A DNA stretch of 64,000 nt from Streptomyces sp. V3I7 (lineage in GTDB: Bacteria; Actinomycetota; Actinomycetes; Streptomycetales; Streptomycetaceae), in assembly GCF_030817495.1 (NCBI RefSeq), contig NZ_JAUSZK010000001.1, positions 2,335,001 through 2,399,000 on the forward strand, written 5' to 3'. Within the stretch, counting starts at the first letter, position 1. Each line of letters begins with the position of its first letter. The notes under the pieces were generated by a model, which searched no databases, had not been told where the DNA came from, and was given only the letters and a program-made list of their open reading frames with translations. Shown piece by piece: positions 1 through 10,418 of this stretch. The translations under genes were made by a program, and so were the position numbers.

Positions 1-191
1 ACCTTGCGCGAGGAGGCCACGGGCGCCTCGGACGCGGCGTGGGCGGGGGCGGCCTGGCCGTCGGCCGGGCGCAGGGCGTAGCCGACGCCCGCGGAGGCGG
101 CCACCGCCCCGGCGGCGGCGAGGACGGTGCGGCGGTGGACCCGCGGCGCGGAGGTGTCGTCGGAGGTGTCGACAGAGCGTGTGCGCGGCAT
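1..191 (-). CDS. N-terminus of a Tat-exported protein (cut by window edge)
   Basis: Reading leftwards from an ATG at 189-191, the open frame runs off the window. The 63 visible residues look like a twin-arginine signal peptide: a polar N-region, then HRRTVLAAAGAVAASAGVG, then an Ala-rich cleavage region (QAAPAHAAS). The RR followed by a short hydrophobic stretch is the Tat pattern, so the product is probably exported folded. The mature domain is outside the window, so no function can be given. Confidence 0.7.
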   Translation of the reverse strand, partial: MPRTRSVDTSDDTSAPRVHRRTVLAAAGAVAASAGVGYALRPADGQAAPAHAASEAPVASSRK

Positions 192-751
192 GGCGCGATC
201 TCCCCGGGTGCGAACGCGTCGGCAGTGGTCGCGGGCGGTCGCGGTCGCTAACTTCCCGCTTCCTGTGGATCGTTGGCACCGGGAATGACCTGTGCGTGAA
301 CGAGATCGCAACAGGCGGCGCCGATCACCCGACGTCGGCCATGGCACGGGGATGCGGCCATGAAGCGGATGGTGAGCCGCCGGAGGACCGTCACTCGGTG
401 TTCATCCGCGGGGGTACGAGAGGGCCCTCAGCCCAACGGCCGTCCCGTGGCCGGCCGTCCGGCGGCTGGCCGTTCGCGCCACAGCCCTGAGGGCGGCGTC
501 GACGAGCGGCACCCGGTGCAGGCCGGAGATGCGGGGCGCGCCCGCCCAAGGGGAAATCGCCGGTTCACCGGCGGCCTCGCGCGCTCTATGGCGGAAGTAC
601 GCCATGGCTCCATCCCGCCACGGTCAACTCTCCCCAAACTTCTCCTCCTTGGGTAAAGCTGAGCGACCGTCCGGCGTCGGCGCTTCGGCCCCTCGGCGCC
701 CGGACGGACGGACGTGCCGTGCAGAACGCACCTTCACTTCAAGGGATGCCG
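192..751. other. Non-coding stretch with no recognisable gene
   Basis: This 560-base region lies between two divergent secreted-protein genes. The open frames crossing it have Arg/Pro/Gly-rich shadow composition and no plausible ribosome binding sites. It presumably holds both promoters. A short palindrome (CGCCGGTTCACCGGCG, about 556-571) is the only structure I noticed. Confidence 0.5.
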
Positions 752-3700
752 ATGACCCTCACCTCCAGCAGCGACCCGATACCGGGTCCGAGACGCGCGG
801 TCCGGATCGCCGTGGCTGCCGGCGTGGTGGCCGCGCTCGCGGCCGCCGGGCCGATACCCCTGGCCGTCGCGGCGGGCGACTCCGGACCCGCGACGGCCGA
901 CCCGGGCGTCAAGTCGTCCCAGTACAAGCTGGGTTCAAACGACGCCGACCTGCTCGCCGAGGCGAAGGCCGAGGGCGACAAGACCGTCACGATGATGGTC
1001 GCCACCGCGCCCGGCCAGACCGAGCAGGTCGCGGACCAGCTCGACGCGGTCAAGGGCGGCCTGGTGGGCCGTACCTTCGACAAGGTCGGCTACGTCCGTG
1101 CCACCGTGCCGACCGCGAAGGCGGACGCGGCCATCGCCGCCGCCGCGAAGCTCTCCTCCGTGCAGGGCATCGACCTGCGCCAGGAGATCCCGCTGGACGA
1201 CCCGGCGCCGAACGCGGAGGGCGCCAAGTCGGCGTCGGGTACGACGACTTACCCCGCGCCCGGCAAGGACACCCCCGCCGAGAACCCGTACAACCCGTCC
1301 TTCGAGACGGGCGCCGTCGACTTCGTGAAGGAGCACCCGAAGGCGGACGGCCGCGGCGTCACCATCGGCATCCTGGACTCCGGTGTCGACCTGGGTCACC
1401 CGGCGCTGCAGAAGACGACGACCGGTGAACGGAAGATCGTCGACTGGGTCACCGCCACCGACCCGGTCGCCGACGGTGACCTCACCTGGCGGCGGATGAC
1501 CACCTCGGCCTCCGGTCCGTCGTTCACCAGCTCCACGGCCGACCAGGGCACCGAGACCTTCAAGGTCCCTGAGGGCGACTACAAGTTCAACTACTTCCGC
1601 GAGTCCGTCACCGCCGGCGGCGACGCCAAGGGCGACGCGAACCGCGACGGCGACACCAAGGACGCCTGGGGCGTGCTGTACGACGCGGCCTCCGGCACCG
1701 TGCGCGTCGACCTCGACGACGACCTCGACTTCACCGACGAGGAGCCGCTGAAGCCGTACAAGGACGGCTTCCAGGTCGGCTACTTCGGCACCGACGACCC
1801 GTCGACGGACGTCGTCGAGCGCCAGCCGTTCGTGGTCGAGATCCGCAAGGACGTCGTCTTCAACTCGGCCGGTGACAAGGCCGATTACGTCAACATCGGT
1901 GTCATCGAGTCCGAGCACGGGACGCACGTCGCCGGCATCACCTCCGCCAACGGCCTGTTCGGCGGGCGGATGAACGGCGCGGCTCCCGGCGCGAAGCTCG
2001 TCTCCTCGCGTGCCTGCACCTGGTCGGGCGGCTGCACCAACATCGCGCTCACCGAGGGCATGATCGACCTCGTCACCAAGCGCGGTGTCGACATCGTCAA
2101 CATGTCCATCGGCGGTCTGCCGGCGCTGAACGACGGGAACAACGCGCGCGCGGCGCTGTACAAGCGGCTGATCGACACGTACGGCGTCCAGCTCGTCATC
2201 TCCGCGGGCAACTCCGGCCCCGGCGCCAACACCATCGGCGACCCCGGTCTGGCCGACAGGGTCATCTCGGTCGGCGCGGCCATCTCCAAGGAGACCTGGG
2301 CGTCCAACTACGGCTCCCGGGTGGAGAAGTCGTACGCGATGATGCCGTTCTCCTCGCGCGGTCCGCGGGAGGACGGCGGTTTCACGCCGACGCTGAGCGC
2401 GCCCGGTGCGTCCATCAACTCCACGCAGACCTGGCTGCCGGGCTCCCCGGTCGCCGAGGCGGGGTACGCGCTGCCCGCCGGTTACTCGATGCTCCAGGGC
2501 ACTTCGATGGCCTCCCCGCAGGCCGCGGGCGCCTCGGCGCTGCTGCTGAGCGCGGCGAAGCAGAAGGGCATCGACCTCACCCCGGCGAACCTGCGCACCG
2601 CCCTCACCTCGACCGCCGACCCCATCAAGGGCGTGCAGGCGTACGAGGAGGGCGCGGGCCTGATCGACATCGTGGACGCCTGGGACGCGATCAAGGACGG
2701 CGCCACCGCCCACGACTACACCGTGAAGGCGCCGGTCGACACCGCTCTCGACTCCGGCCTGAAGACGCCGGGCTTCGGCACGGGCCTGTACGACCGCGAG
2801 GGCGGGCTCAAGGCCGGTGACAAGAAGACGTACGACATCACCATCACGCGTACGTCCGGCACCGACAAGGCGATCCGCCACGAGCTGCACTTCGAGAACA
2901 ACGCCGGCGACACCTTCCGGATCGTCGGCTCCGACGAGGTGCGGCTGCCGCTGAACCAGCCGGTGACCGTCCAGGTCGAGGCCGCTCCGCGCTCGGCCGG
3001 CCTCAAGAGCGCGATCCTGGAGGTCGACGACCCGGCGACCGAGGGCGTCGACCAGCAGATCCTGTCGACGGTGGCCGTCTCGGCGCCGGTCAAGTACACG
3101 TACGCCGCGTCGGACTCGGTGCAGCGCAACAGCACGCGGTCGTACTTCGTGACCGTGCCCGAGGGCGCGAAGGCGCTGGAGGTCGCGATCGGCGGGCTGG
3201 CCGACAAGAGCCAGACGCGGTTCATCGCGATCCACCCGTACGGCACTCCGGTCGACAGCACCTCCACGCCGAACTGCTACAACAACTACCTGAACGGCAA
3301 CGGCTGCCGGCCCGACGTGCGGTCGTACGCCGACCCGCAGGCCGGTGTGTGGGAGATCGAGGTCGAGGCGCGCCGTACGTCGCCGCTGCTCGACAACCCG
3401 TACAAGCTGGACGTCAGTGTGCTCGGCGCGGCCTTCGACCCGGAGACCGTGACCGTGCCCGAGGCCAAGGTCGGCACCCCGGCCCCGGCCTCCTGGAAGG
3501 TGACGAACCACTACGCGGCCCTCGACGGCAAGCTGGTCGGCGGTCCGCTCGGCTCCGCCAAGAACGCGCGGCCGACCATCGCCCAGGGCGCCACGCAGAC
3601 CACCACCGTGGCGGTGCCCGAGGGCGCCGCGTCCCTGGACGTCGTCATCGGCGGCGTCTCGGACAACGCCGCCGACCTCGACCTGACGGTGAAGAACGCC

Positions 3701-4054
3701 GCCGGCACCGTGGTGGGCCAGTCCGCCGACGGCGACTCGGAGGAGGCCGTGCACCTCGACTCCCCCGCCGCCGGGACGTACACCATCGCGGTCGTGGGCT
3801 ACTCGGTTCCGTCGGGTTCGACCGCGTACGACTACCAGGACGTGTTCTTCGCGTCCACGCTCGGCACGGTCACGGTCGACGACTCGGCGCCGGTGAAGCT
3901 CGGCACGGGTGACTCGGCGACGGTCACCGGCTCGGCCACCGCGGCGGCGGTGGCGCCCGAGGGGCGTGAGTTCTTCGGCCAGGTCCAGCTGGTGAACGCG
4001 CGCGGCACGGTCGCGGGCGCCGGCAGCATGAAGATCGAGAAGGTCACGCAGTAG
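752..4054 (+). CDS. Secreted S8 (subtilisin-like) serine protease
   Basis: A predicted exported subtilase of 1100 residues. The ATG at 752 is chosen because AAGGG lies 7 bases upstream; a GTG at 719 in the same frame has no such site. After the signal peptide (about residues 15-42, ending near LAVAAG) comes a probable propeptide and then the S8 catalytic domain. Asp209 is in ILDSGVD, His389 in EHGTHVAGI and Ser585 in GTSMASPQAAG. About 180 residues separate Asp and His, far more than in subtilisin, so a large acidic, Asp-rich insert sits in the catalytic domain. The remaining roughly 450 residues look like beta-rich accessory domains. A strong hairpin follows the stop. Substrate unknown. Confidence 0.93.
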   Translation: MTLTSSSDPIPGPRRAVRIAVAAGVVAALAAAGPIPLAVAAGDSGPATADPGVKSSQYKLGSNDADLLAEAKAEGDKTVTMMVATAPGQTEQVADQLDAVKGGLVGRTFDKVGYVRATVPTAKADAAIAAAAKLSSVQGIDLRQEIPLDDPAPNAEGAKSASGTTTYPAPGKDTPAENPYNPSFETGAVDFVKEHPKADGRGVTIGILDSGVDLGHPALQKTTTGERKIVDWVTATDPVADGDLTWRRMTTSASGPSFTSSTADQGTETFKVPEGDYKFNYFRESVTAGGDAKGDANRDGDTKDAWGVLYDAASGTVRVDLDDDLDFTDEEPLKPYKDGFQVGYFGTDDPSTDVVERQPFVVEIRKDVVFNSAGDKADYVNIGVIESEHGTHVAGITSANGLFGGRMNGAAPGAKLVSSRACTWSGGCTNIALTEGMIDLVTKRGVDIVNMSIGGLPALNDGNNARAALYKRLIDTYGVQLVISAGNSGPGANTIGDPGLADRVISVGAAISKETWASNYGSRVEKSYAMMPFSSRGPREDGGFTPTLSAPGASINSTQTWLPGSPVAEAGYALPAGYSMLQGTSMASPQAAGASALLLSAAKQKGIDLTPANLRTALTSTADPIKGVQAYEEGAGLIDIVDAWDAIKDGATAHDYTVKAPVDTALDSGLKTPGFGTGLYDREGGLKAGDKKTYDITITRTSGTDKAIRHELHFENNAGDTFRIVGSDEVRLPLNQPVTVQVEAAPRSAGLKSAILEVDDPATEGVDQQILSTVAVSAPVKYTYAASDSVQRNSTRSYFVTVPEGAKALEVAIGGLADKSQTRFIAIHPYGTPVDSTSTPNCYNNYLNGNGCRPDVRSYADPQAGVWEIEVEARRTSPLLDNPYKLDVSVLGAAFDPETVTVPEAKVGTPAPASWKVTNHYAALDGKLVGGPLGSAKNARPTIAQGATQTTTVAVPEGAASLDVVIGGVSDNAADLDLTVKNAAGTVVGQSADGDSEEAVHLDSPAAGTYTIAVVGYSVPSGSTAYDYQDVFFASTLGTVTVDDSAPVKLGTGDSATVTGSATAAAVAPEGREFFGQVQLVNARGTVAGAGSMKIEKVTQ

Positions 4055-4068
4055 CCGTTACGGCGTGG

Positions 4069-4101
4069 GGGCGGGCGTCCGTGGTGCACGGACGCCCGCC
4101 C
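4069..4101. terminator. Hairpin after the S8 protease gene
   Basis: A perfect 15-bp stem (4069-4083 with 4087-4101) and a 3-base loop, 14 bases past the protease stop. There is no long U tract, as is usual for Streptomyces terminators. Confidence 0.8.
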
Positions 4102-5398
<1,297 letters not shown>

Positions 5399-5408
5399 GC
5401 GACATGGT

Positions 5409-5456
5409 GAAAGAGGGGGCGCCCACCGGTGATCAGCGGTGGGCGCCCCCTCTTTT
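5409..5456. terminator. Bidirectional terminator between convergent genes
   Basis: A long near-perfect inverted repeat (AAAGAGGGGGCGCCCACC and its complement) ending in TCTTTT on the plus strand and reading as a T-rich tail on the minus strand too. It sits between the asd stop and the convergent 5462-6028 gene, so it can serve both. Confidence 0.92.
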
Positions 5457-5461
5457 CGCTC

Positions 5462-6028
5462 TCACAGCGCCAGATGCCGTCGCAGCGCCGCGTTGCTCTC
5501 GGCCATGCGCTGCCGCGGCACCGAGCCGATCGGCCGCAGCAACCGCTCCGGCGCAAGCGCGCGCACCTCGTAGAGGAAACAGCCATACTCCACGGCCCGC
5601 ACATGGACGAGGACCACCTCGGGATCAGCGAAGGCCTCCGCGAAGGCCGCATCAAGGGTGGCCGGGTCCTCGACCAGGCGTCCGCCGAGGATGTGCCCCT
5701 CGGCCGAGTACCGGCGGACGGTGCGGTGGGCGTTGGCGAACGGGTAGCCGTCGCCCTCAGGCCCCGGACACCCGTCGGCGTGGATGAAGACCGGCCCCTG
5801 TTCGTCGTACGCCCCCGGCTCGGCGCCCGTCTCCGCCGCCCAGCGGCGCAGGGGCGCGTACGAGACGAGGGCGATCCGCTCTCCTGGGGCGCTTCGGCGC
5901 AGGCAGCAGCGCAACGGGGCGCCGCCCTCGTCGTCGGTCACGGCGGTCATGGGGCGGCCCGCGTCGTCAGCGGAGCGCAGCTCCTTCAGGGCCGTCGGGT
6001 CTATGGGGCGTGCGGTGAACGTCGTCAT
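5462..6028 (-). CDS. DUF1203-like protein
   Basis: 188 residues starting MTTFTARPIDPTALKELR at an ATG (6026-6028). The family assignment (DUF1203) is recalled from its pattern: a conserved CCLR segment, ERIALVSYAPL, then GPVFIHADGCP, and a C-terminal EVVLVHVRAVEYGCFLYEV segment. No catalytic role is known to me. No signal peptide or membrane segment, so cytosolic. Divergently transcribed from pepN with a 112-base gap, convergent with asd. A longer frame to 6250 overlaps pepN and would add low-complexity sequence, so it is rejected. Confidence 0.8.
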   Translation of the reverse strand: MTTFTARPIDPTALKELRSADDAGRPMTAVTDDEGGAPLRCCLRRSAPGERIALVSYAPLRRWAAETGAEPGAYDEQGPVFIHADGCPGPEGDGYPFANAHRTVRRYSAEGHILGGRLVEDPATLDAAFAEAFADPEVVLVHVRAVEYGCFLYEVRALAPERLLRPIGSVPRQRMAESNAALRRHLAL

Positions 6029-6140
6029 GGGTCCACGGTCAGGCACACGCGCCCCGTTCACCGGCGGTAAACGGCCATCGCCTTCCACACGGCTCCGTGG
6101 AAGGATGGCGCAACCCACCACATACCGAGGAGATGACCGC

Positions 6141-8705
6141 GTGCCTGGCACAAACCTGACCCGTGAAGAGGCGCAGCAGCGGGCGGAGCTGCTCACCGTT
6201 GACTCGTACGAGATCGATCTCGACCTCTCCGGCGCGCAGGAGGGAGGCACCTACCGGTCCGTGACGACGGTGCGCTTCGACGTGGCCGAGGGGGGCGCGG
6301 AGTCCTTCATCGACCTGGTCGCCCCGGCCGTGCACGAGGTGACGCTGAACGGGGACGCGCTCGACCCCGCCGAGGTCTTCCAGGACTCGCGGATCGCCCT
6401 GCCGGGTCTGCTGGAGGGCCGCAACGTCCTGCGGGTCGTCGCCGACTGCGCCTACACCAACACCGGTGAGGGTCTGCACCGGTTCGTCGACCCGGTCGAC
6501 GAACAGGCGTACCTCTACACGCAGTTCGAGGTGCCGGACGCCCGCCGTGTGTTCGCCTCGTTCGAGCAGCCCGATCTGAAGGCGACCTTCCGGTTCACCG
6601 TGAAGGCGCCCGAGGGCTGGACGGTCGTCTCCAACTCGCCGACGCCGGAGCCCAAGGACAACGTCTGGTCCTTCGCGCCGACGCCGCGCATCTCGTCGTA
6701 CATCACGGCGCTCATCGTCGGCCCGTACCACTCGGTGCACAGCGTGTACGAGAAGGACGGCCAGTCGGTGCCGCTCGGCATCTACTGCCGCCCGTCCCTC
6801 GCCGAGTTCCTCGACGCGGACGCGATCTTCGAGGTCACCCGGCAGGGCTTCGACTGGTTCCAGGAGAAGTTCGACTACGCGTACCCCTTCGAGAAGTACG
6901 ACCAGCTCTTCGTGCCGGAGTTCAACGCGGGCGCGATGGAGAACGCGGGCGCGGTGACCATCCGCGACCAGTACGTCTTCCGGTCCAAGGTGACCGACGC
7001 GGCGTACGAGGTGCGCGCGGAGACCATCCTGCACGAGCTGGCCCACATGTGGTTCGGCGACCTGGTCACCATGGAGTGGTGGAACGACCTGTGGCTGAAC
7101 GAGTCGTTCGCCACCTACACCTCCATCGCCTGCCAGGCCTACGCCCCCGGCTCGCGCTGGCCGCACTCGTGGACCACGTTCGCCAACTCCATGAAGACGT
7201 GGGCCTACCGGCAGGACCAGCTGCCCTCCACCCACCCGATCATGGCCGAGATCGGCGACCTGGACGACGTCCTCGTAAACTTCGACGGCATCACCTACGC
7301 CAAGGGCGCGAGCGTGCTCAAGCAGCTCGTCGCGTACGTCGGCATGGACGAGTTCTTCAGCGGCGTGCAGGCCTACTTCAAGCGCCACGCGTTCGGCAAC
7401 ACCCGCCTGTCCGACCTGCTGGGCGCCCTGGAGGAGACCTCCGGCCGCGACCTGAAGACCTGGTCGAAGAAGTGGCTGGAGACCGCGGGCATCAACATCC
7501 TCCGCCCGGAGATCGCCACCGACGCCGACGGCGTCATCACCTCCTTCTCGATCCGCCAGGAGGCCCCGGCCCTGCCCGCCGGCGCCAAGGGCGAGCCGAC
7601 GCTGCGCCCGCACCGCATCGCCGTCGGCCTGTACGAACTCGACGCGGCGACCGGCAAGCTGGTGCGGACCGAGCGCGTGGAACTGGACGTGGACGGCGAA
7701 CTGACGGCCGTACCGCAGCTGTCCGGCACTCGCCGCCCGGCCGTGGTCCTGCTCAACGACGACGACCTGTCGTACGCGAAGGTCCGCCTGGACGATGAGT
7801 CGCTGGCCTTCGTCACCGAGCACCTCGGCGACTTCGCGGACTCGCTGCCGCGCGCGCTGTGCTGGGCCTCGGCCTGGGACATGACCCGCGACGCCGAACT
7901 GCCCGCCCGCGACTACCTGTCGCTGGTGCTGTCCGGCATCGGCAAGGAGTCCGACATCGGTGTCGTGCAGTCGCTCCAGCGGCAGGTGAAGCTGGCGATC
8001 GACCTGTACGCCGACCCGGCCGCCCGCGAGGCCCTGCTCACGCGCTGGACCGACGCGACCCTCGCGCACCTGCGCACGGCCGAGCCGGGCAGCGACCACC
8101 AACTGGCCTGGGCGCGGGCGTTCGCGGCGACGGCCCGTACGCCCGAGCAGCTGGACCTGCTGGAGGCCCTGCTGGACGGCTCGCAGACGGTCGAGGGCCT
8201 GGCCGTCGACACGGAGCTGCGCTGGGCGTTCGTCGAACGCCTCGCCGCCGTCGGCCGGTTCGACGAGGCGGAGATCGCCGCCGAGTACGAGCGCGACCGG
8301 ACGGCCGCCGGTGAGCGCCACGCGGCCACCGCCCGCGCGGCCCGCCCGACGCCGGAGGCCAAGGCGGAGGCGTGGGCGTCGGTCATCGAGTCCGACAAGC
8401 TGCCGAATGCCGTCCAGGAGGCCGTGATCTCAGGCTTCGTCCAGACCGACCAGCGCGAGCTGCTCGCCTCGTACACCGACTCGTACTTCGAGGTGGTCAA
8501 GGGCATCTGGGACACCCGCTCCCACGAGATCGCCCAGCAGGTCGCGGTCGGCCTGTACCCGGCGGTCCAGGTCTCCGAGGAGACCCTGGCCAAGACGGAC
8601 ACCTGGCTGGCGGCCGCCGAGCCCAACGCGGCCCTGCGCCGCCTGGTCTCGGAGTCCCGCGCGGGCGTGGAACGCGCGCTGAAGGCGCAGGCGGCGGACG
8701 CGTAA
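6141..8705 (+). CDS. pepN: Aminopeptidase N (M1 zinc metallopeptidase)
   Basis: Removes N-terminal residues from peptides in the cytosol; 854 residues, matching actinobacterial PepN. The start is GTG 6141 with GAGGAG 8 bases upstream, giving MPGTNLTREEAQQRAELL; the frame is open to 5784 but that part overlaps the divergent gene. The exopeptidase motif GAMEN is at 264-268, the zinc site HELAHMW begins at His298, and the third ligand is the Glu in NESFATY about 19 residues on. The remainder fits the all-helical ERAP1-like C-terminal domain. No signal peptide. Followed by a hairpin. Confidence 0.96.
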   Translation: MPGTNLTREEAQQRAELLTVDSYEIDLDLSGAQEGGTYRSVTTVRFDVAEGGAESFIDLVAPAVHEVTLNGDALDPAEVFQDSRIALPGLLEGRNVLRVVADCAYTNTGEGLHRFVDPVDEQAYLYTQFEVPDARRVFASFEQPDLKATFRFTVKAPEGWTVVSNSPTPEPKDNVWSFAPTPRISSYITALIVGPYHSVHSVYEKDGQSVPLGIYCRPSLAEFLDADAIFEVTRQGFDWFQEKFDYAYPFEKYDQLFVPEFNAGAMENAGAVTIRDQYVFRSKVTDAAYEVRAETILHELAHMWFGDLVTMEWWNDLWLNESFATYTSIACQAYAPGSRWPHSWTTFANSMKTWAYRQDQLPSTHPIMAEIGDLDDVLVNFDGITYAKGASVLKQLVAYVGMDEFFSGVQAYFKRHAFGNTRLSDLLGALEETSGRDLKTWSKKWLETAGINILRPEIATDADGVITSFSIRQEAPALPAGAKGEPTLRPHRIAVGLYELDAATGKLVRTERVELDVDGELTAVPQLSGTRRPAVVLLNDDDLSYAKVRLDDESLAFVTEHLGDFADSLPRALCWASAWDMTRDAELPARDYLSLVLSGIGKESDIGVVQSLQRQVKLAIDLYADPAAREALLTRWTDATLAHLRTAEPGSDHQLAWARAFAATARTPEQLDLLEALLDGSQTVEGLAVDTELRWAFVERLAAVGRFDEAEIAAEYERDRTAAGERHAATARAARPTPEAKAEAWASVIESDKLPNAVQEAVISGFVQTDQRELLASYTDSYFEVVKGIWDTRSHEIAQQVAVGLYPAVQVSEETLAKTDTWLAAAEPNAALRRLVSESRAGVERALKAQAADA

Positions 8706-8732
8706 CCGCAGCTGCGTTCGCCGGTACGTCGG

Positions 8733-8765
8733 CGGGGGCGCCCGGTGCTGCACCGGGCGCCCCCG
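8733..8765. terminator. Hairpin between convergent pepN and the monooxygenase
   Basis: A perfect 15-bp GC stem (8733-8747 with 8751-8765) with loop CTG, 28 bases after the pepN stop and 17 bases after the convergent monooxygenase stop. Confidence 0.85.
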
Positions 8766-8782
8766 TTCGTCGTGCGGCGGGC

Positions 8783-10258
8783 TCAGCCCACGTGTGCGGC
8801 CAGCGCCTCCTCGATCGCCGCCGGGCCGGCCGCGTCGGCGGCCCAGGCGACGTAGCCGTCGGGGCGTACCAGGACGGTGGTGCGGCGGTTGCTAGCCCAG
8901 TGGGTCAGGGTCAGACGGTCCTTGTAGGCGTTCCGGACCTCGTACGGCTCCGGGGTGATCAGCACGAACCGGCCGCCGCGCAGGGCCTCGTGGAGGCGGC
9001 TGCCGCCGGCGAGGCCGACGTCCGGGACGCGGGTACCGGTGAGGGGGTGGGCGCCTCGGGGGGCGGGGTAGCGGTAGCCGATGCCGGTGATCTGGCCCAT
9101 CGCCTTGCGGCGGGCCGGGGCGAACCGGGTGCCCAGGGTGGCGAGGGCCGCGCGCAGCGCCAGTGTCCAGGGGCGCTTGGCCATGGCGAGGCGGACGATC
9201 GCGCCACTGCTGCGCAGCACCGTTCTGCCGATGGGGTGGCGTTCGGCCTGGTAGGTGTCGAGCAGCGCCTCGTCGGCACGGCCGGACATGACCGCCGCCA
9301 GCTTCCAGCTCAGGTTGGCCGCGTCCTGCATGCCGGTGTTCATCCCCTGGCCGCCGGCCGGGCTGTGGACGTGCGCGGCGTCGCCGGCCAGGAAGACGCG
9401 GCCCACCCGGTAGGCGGGGGCCTGGCGTTCGTCGCTGTGGAAGCGGGACATCCAGCGGGCGTCGTGCATCCCGAAGTCCCGGCCGAGGGCGAGGCGGGTG
9501 ATCTCCTTGACCTCAGCCAGGTCGACGGGCGCGTCGTCGGGCACGTCGCGGCCGCGGTGCCAGGCGATGGCGCGGTAGTAGCCGTCGCCGAAGGGGACGA
9601 GGAAGGCGAAGGCGTCTCCGACGGCGTTGGCGGTGAGCAGGCCTTCCGGCTCCTCGGTGAGCAGGACGTCGGCGAGGACGACGGAACGGATGACGGAGCG
9701 GCCGGGGAACGGCAGCCCGATCGCCTCGCGCACGGCACTGCGCATCCCGTCGGCACCGACGACGTACGCGGCCCGCATGCGGTCCCCGCCACCGTCGGGG
9801 GTGCGCACCTCGACCGACACCCCGTCCGCGTCCTGGGTCAGCCCGGTCAGCTCGGTCTCGTACCGGAAGTCCACCCCGGCCCGCACCGCACGCCCCTTCA
9901 GTGCCTTCTCCACCTCGTACTGAGGGAGGACGAGGACGTGATTGAAGCGCGAGGGGAGAGTGTCGAGATTGATGGCGAGCCGGTCGAAGAGGCGCAGCCC
10001 CTCGATGGGCCGCCCGACGGCCTCCAACTCGTCGGCGAGCCCGCGGGCGTCGAGCTGTTCGAGGGTCCGGGCGTGGAGGGCGAAGGCTCGGGTGAGGTTA
10101 CTGATGGTGTGCGGACGCTTCTCGACGAGGGTGACCGGGACGCCGGCCTCGGCGAGATCACCGGCGAGGAGGAGGCCGGTGGGACCGGCGCCGACGACGA
10201 TCACGGTGGGTGTGGTTGCCGAGCCGTTCGTGCCATTCGTGCCATTCGTGCCATTCAT
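8783..10258 (-). CDS. FAD-dependent aromatic monooxygenase (group A)
   Basis: A 491-residue flavoprotein hydroxylase of the PHBH/FAD_binding_3 type. The dinucleotide motif GAGPTGLLLAGDLAEAG lies near residues 23-39 and the second FAD motif is in FLAGDAAHVHSPAGGQGMN; the central VVGADGMRSAVR is the DG motif. Such enzymes hydroxylate phenolic substrates or antibiotics such as tetracyclines and rifamycins; the substrate cannot be read here. The N-terminus has an odd Asn-Gly-Thr repeat (MNGTNGTNGTNG), written by 9-bp DNA repeats at 10229-10258, before the conserved fold. Divergent from the TetR gene, with the whole gap filled by a repeat array, so very probably TetR-controlled. Confidence 0.92.
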   Translation of the reverse strand: MNGTNGTNGTNGSATTPTVIVVGAGPTGLLLAGDLAEAGVPVTLVEKRPHTISNLTRAFALHARTLEQLDARGLADELEAVGRPIEGLRLFDRLAINLDTLPSRFNHVLVLPQYEVEKALKGRAVRAGVDFRYETELTGLTQDADGVSVEVRTPDGGGDRMRAAYVVGADGMRSAVREAIGLPFPGRSVIRSVVLADVLLTEEPEGLLTANAVGDAFAFLVPFGDGYYRAIAWHRGRDVPDDAPVDLAEVKEITRLALGRDFGMHDARWMSRFHSDERQAPAYRVGRVFLAGDAAHVHSPAGGQGMNTGMQDAANLSWKLAAVMSGRADEALLDTYQAERHPIGRTVLRSSGAIVRLAMAKRPWTLALRAALATLGTRFAPARRKAMGQITGIGYRYPAPRGAHPLTGTRVPDVGLAGGSRLHEALRGGRFVLITPEPYEVRNAYKDRLTLTHWASNRRTTVLVRPDGYVAWAADAAGPAAIEEALAAHVG

Positions 10259-10277
10259 GGTGGACCCTCCTGGAGTG

Positions 10278-10418
10278 CCAACGCATGTGGGTCAACGCCT
10301 GTTTGTCAACGCTCGTTGGCAAGCGTAGGTTCGCCGCGACGGCGATGTCAACGATTGTTGGCCAACACTTGTTGGCCCACGTTTGTTGGCCCACGTTTGT
10401 TGGCCTACGCTCGATGGC
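10278..10418. repeat. Phased 14-bp operator-like array (8 clear units)
   Basis: Between the divergent monooxygenase and tetR genes, units of consensus CCAACGNNTGTTGG begin at 10278, 10292, 10306, 10348, 10362, 10376, 10390 and 10404. Every start is an exact multiple of 14 from the first. Two degenerate units would occupy 10320-10347. The core CAACG..TGTTG is an imperfect palindrome. The last unit abuts the tetR ATG at 10419, leaving no room for a ribosome binding site. This looks like a multi-site operator for the TetR protein. Repeats are seen directly; operator function is inferred. Confidence 0.85.

Noticed and set aside
935..3754. 939-codon open frame on the minus strand
   Set aside because: It is antisense to the S8 protease, rich in Arg/Gly/Val/Asp as expected from a GC-biased third position, with no ribosome binding site.
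6039..8321. 760-codon minus-strand frame
   Set aside because: Antisense shadow of pepN; the plus frame carries GAMEN and HELAHMW motifs.
10278..10418. CRISPR array
   Set aside because: Repeats are 14 bp and contiguous with no spacers, lie between divergent genes, and no cas gene is present. The same reasoning excludes the 11-bp array at 30938.
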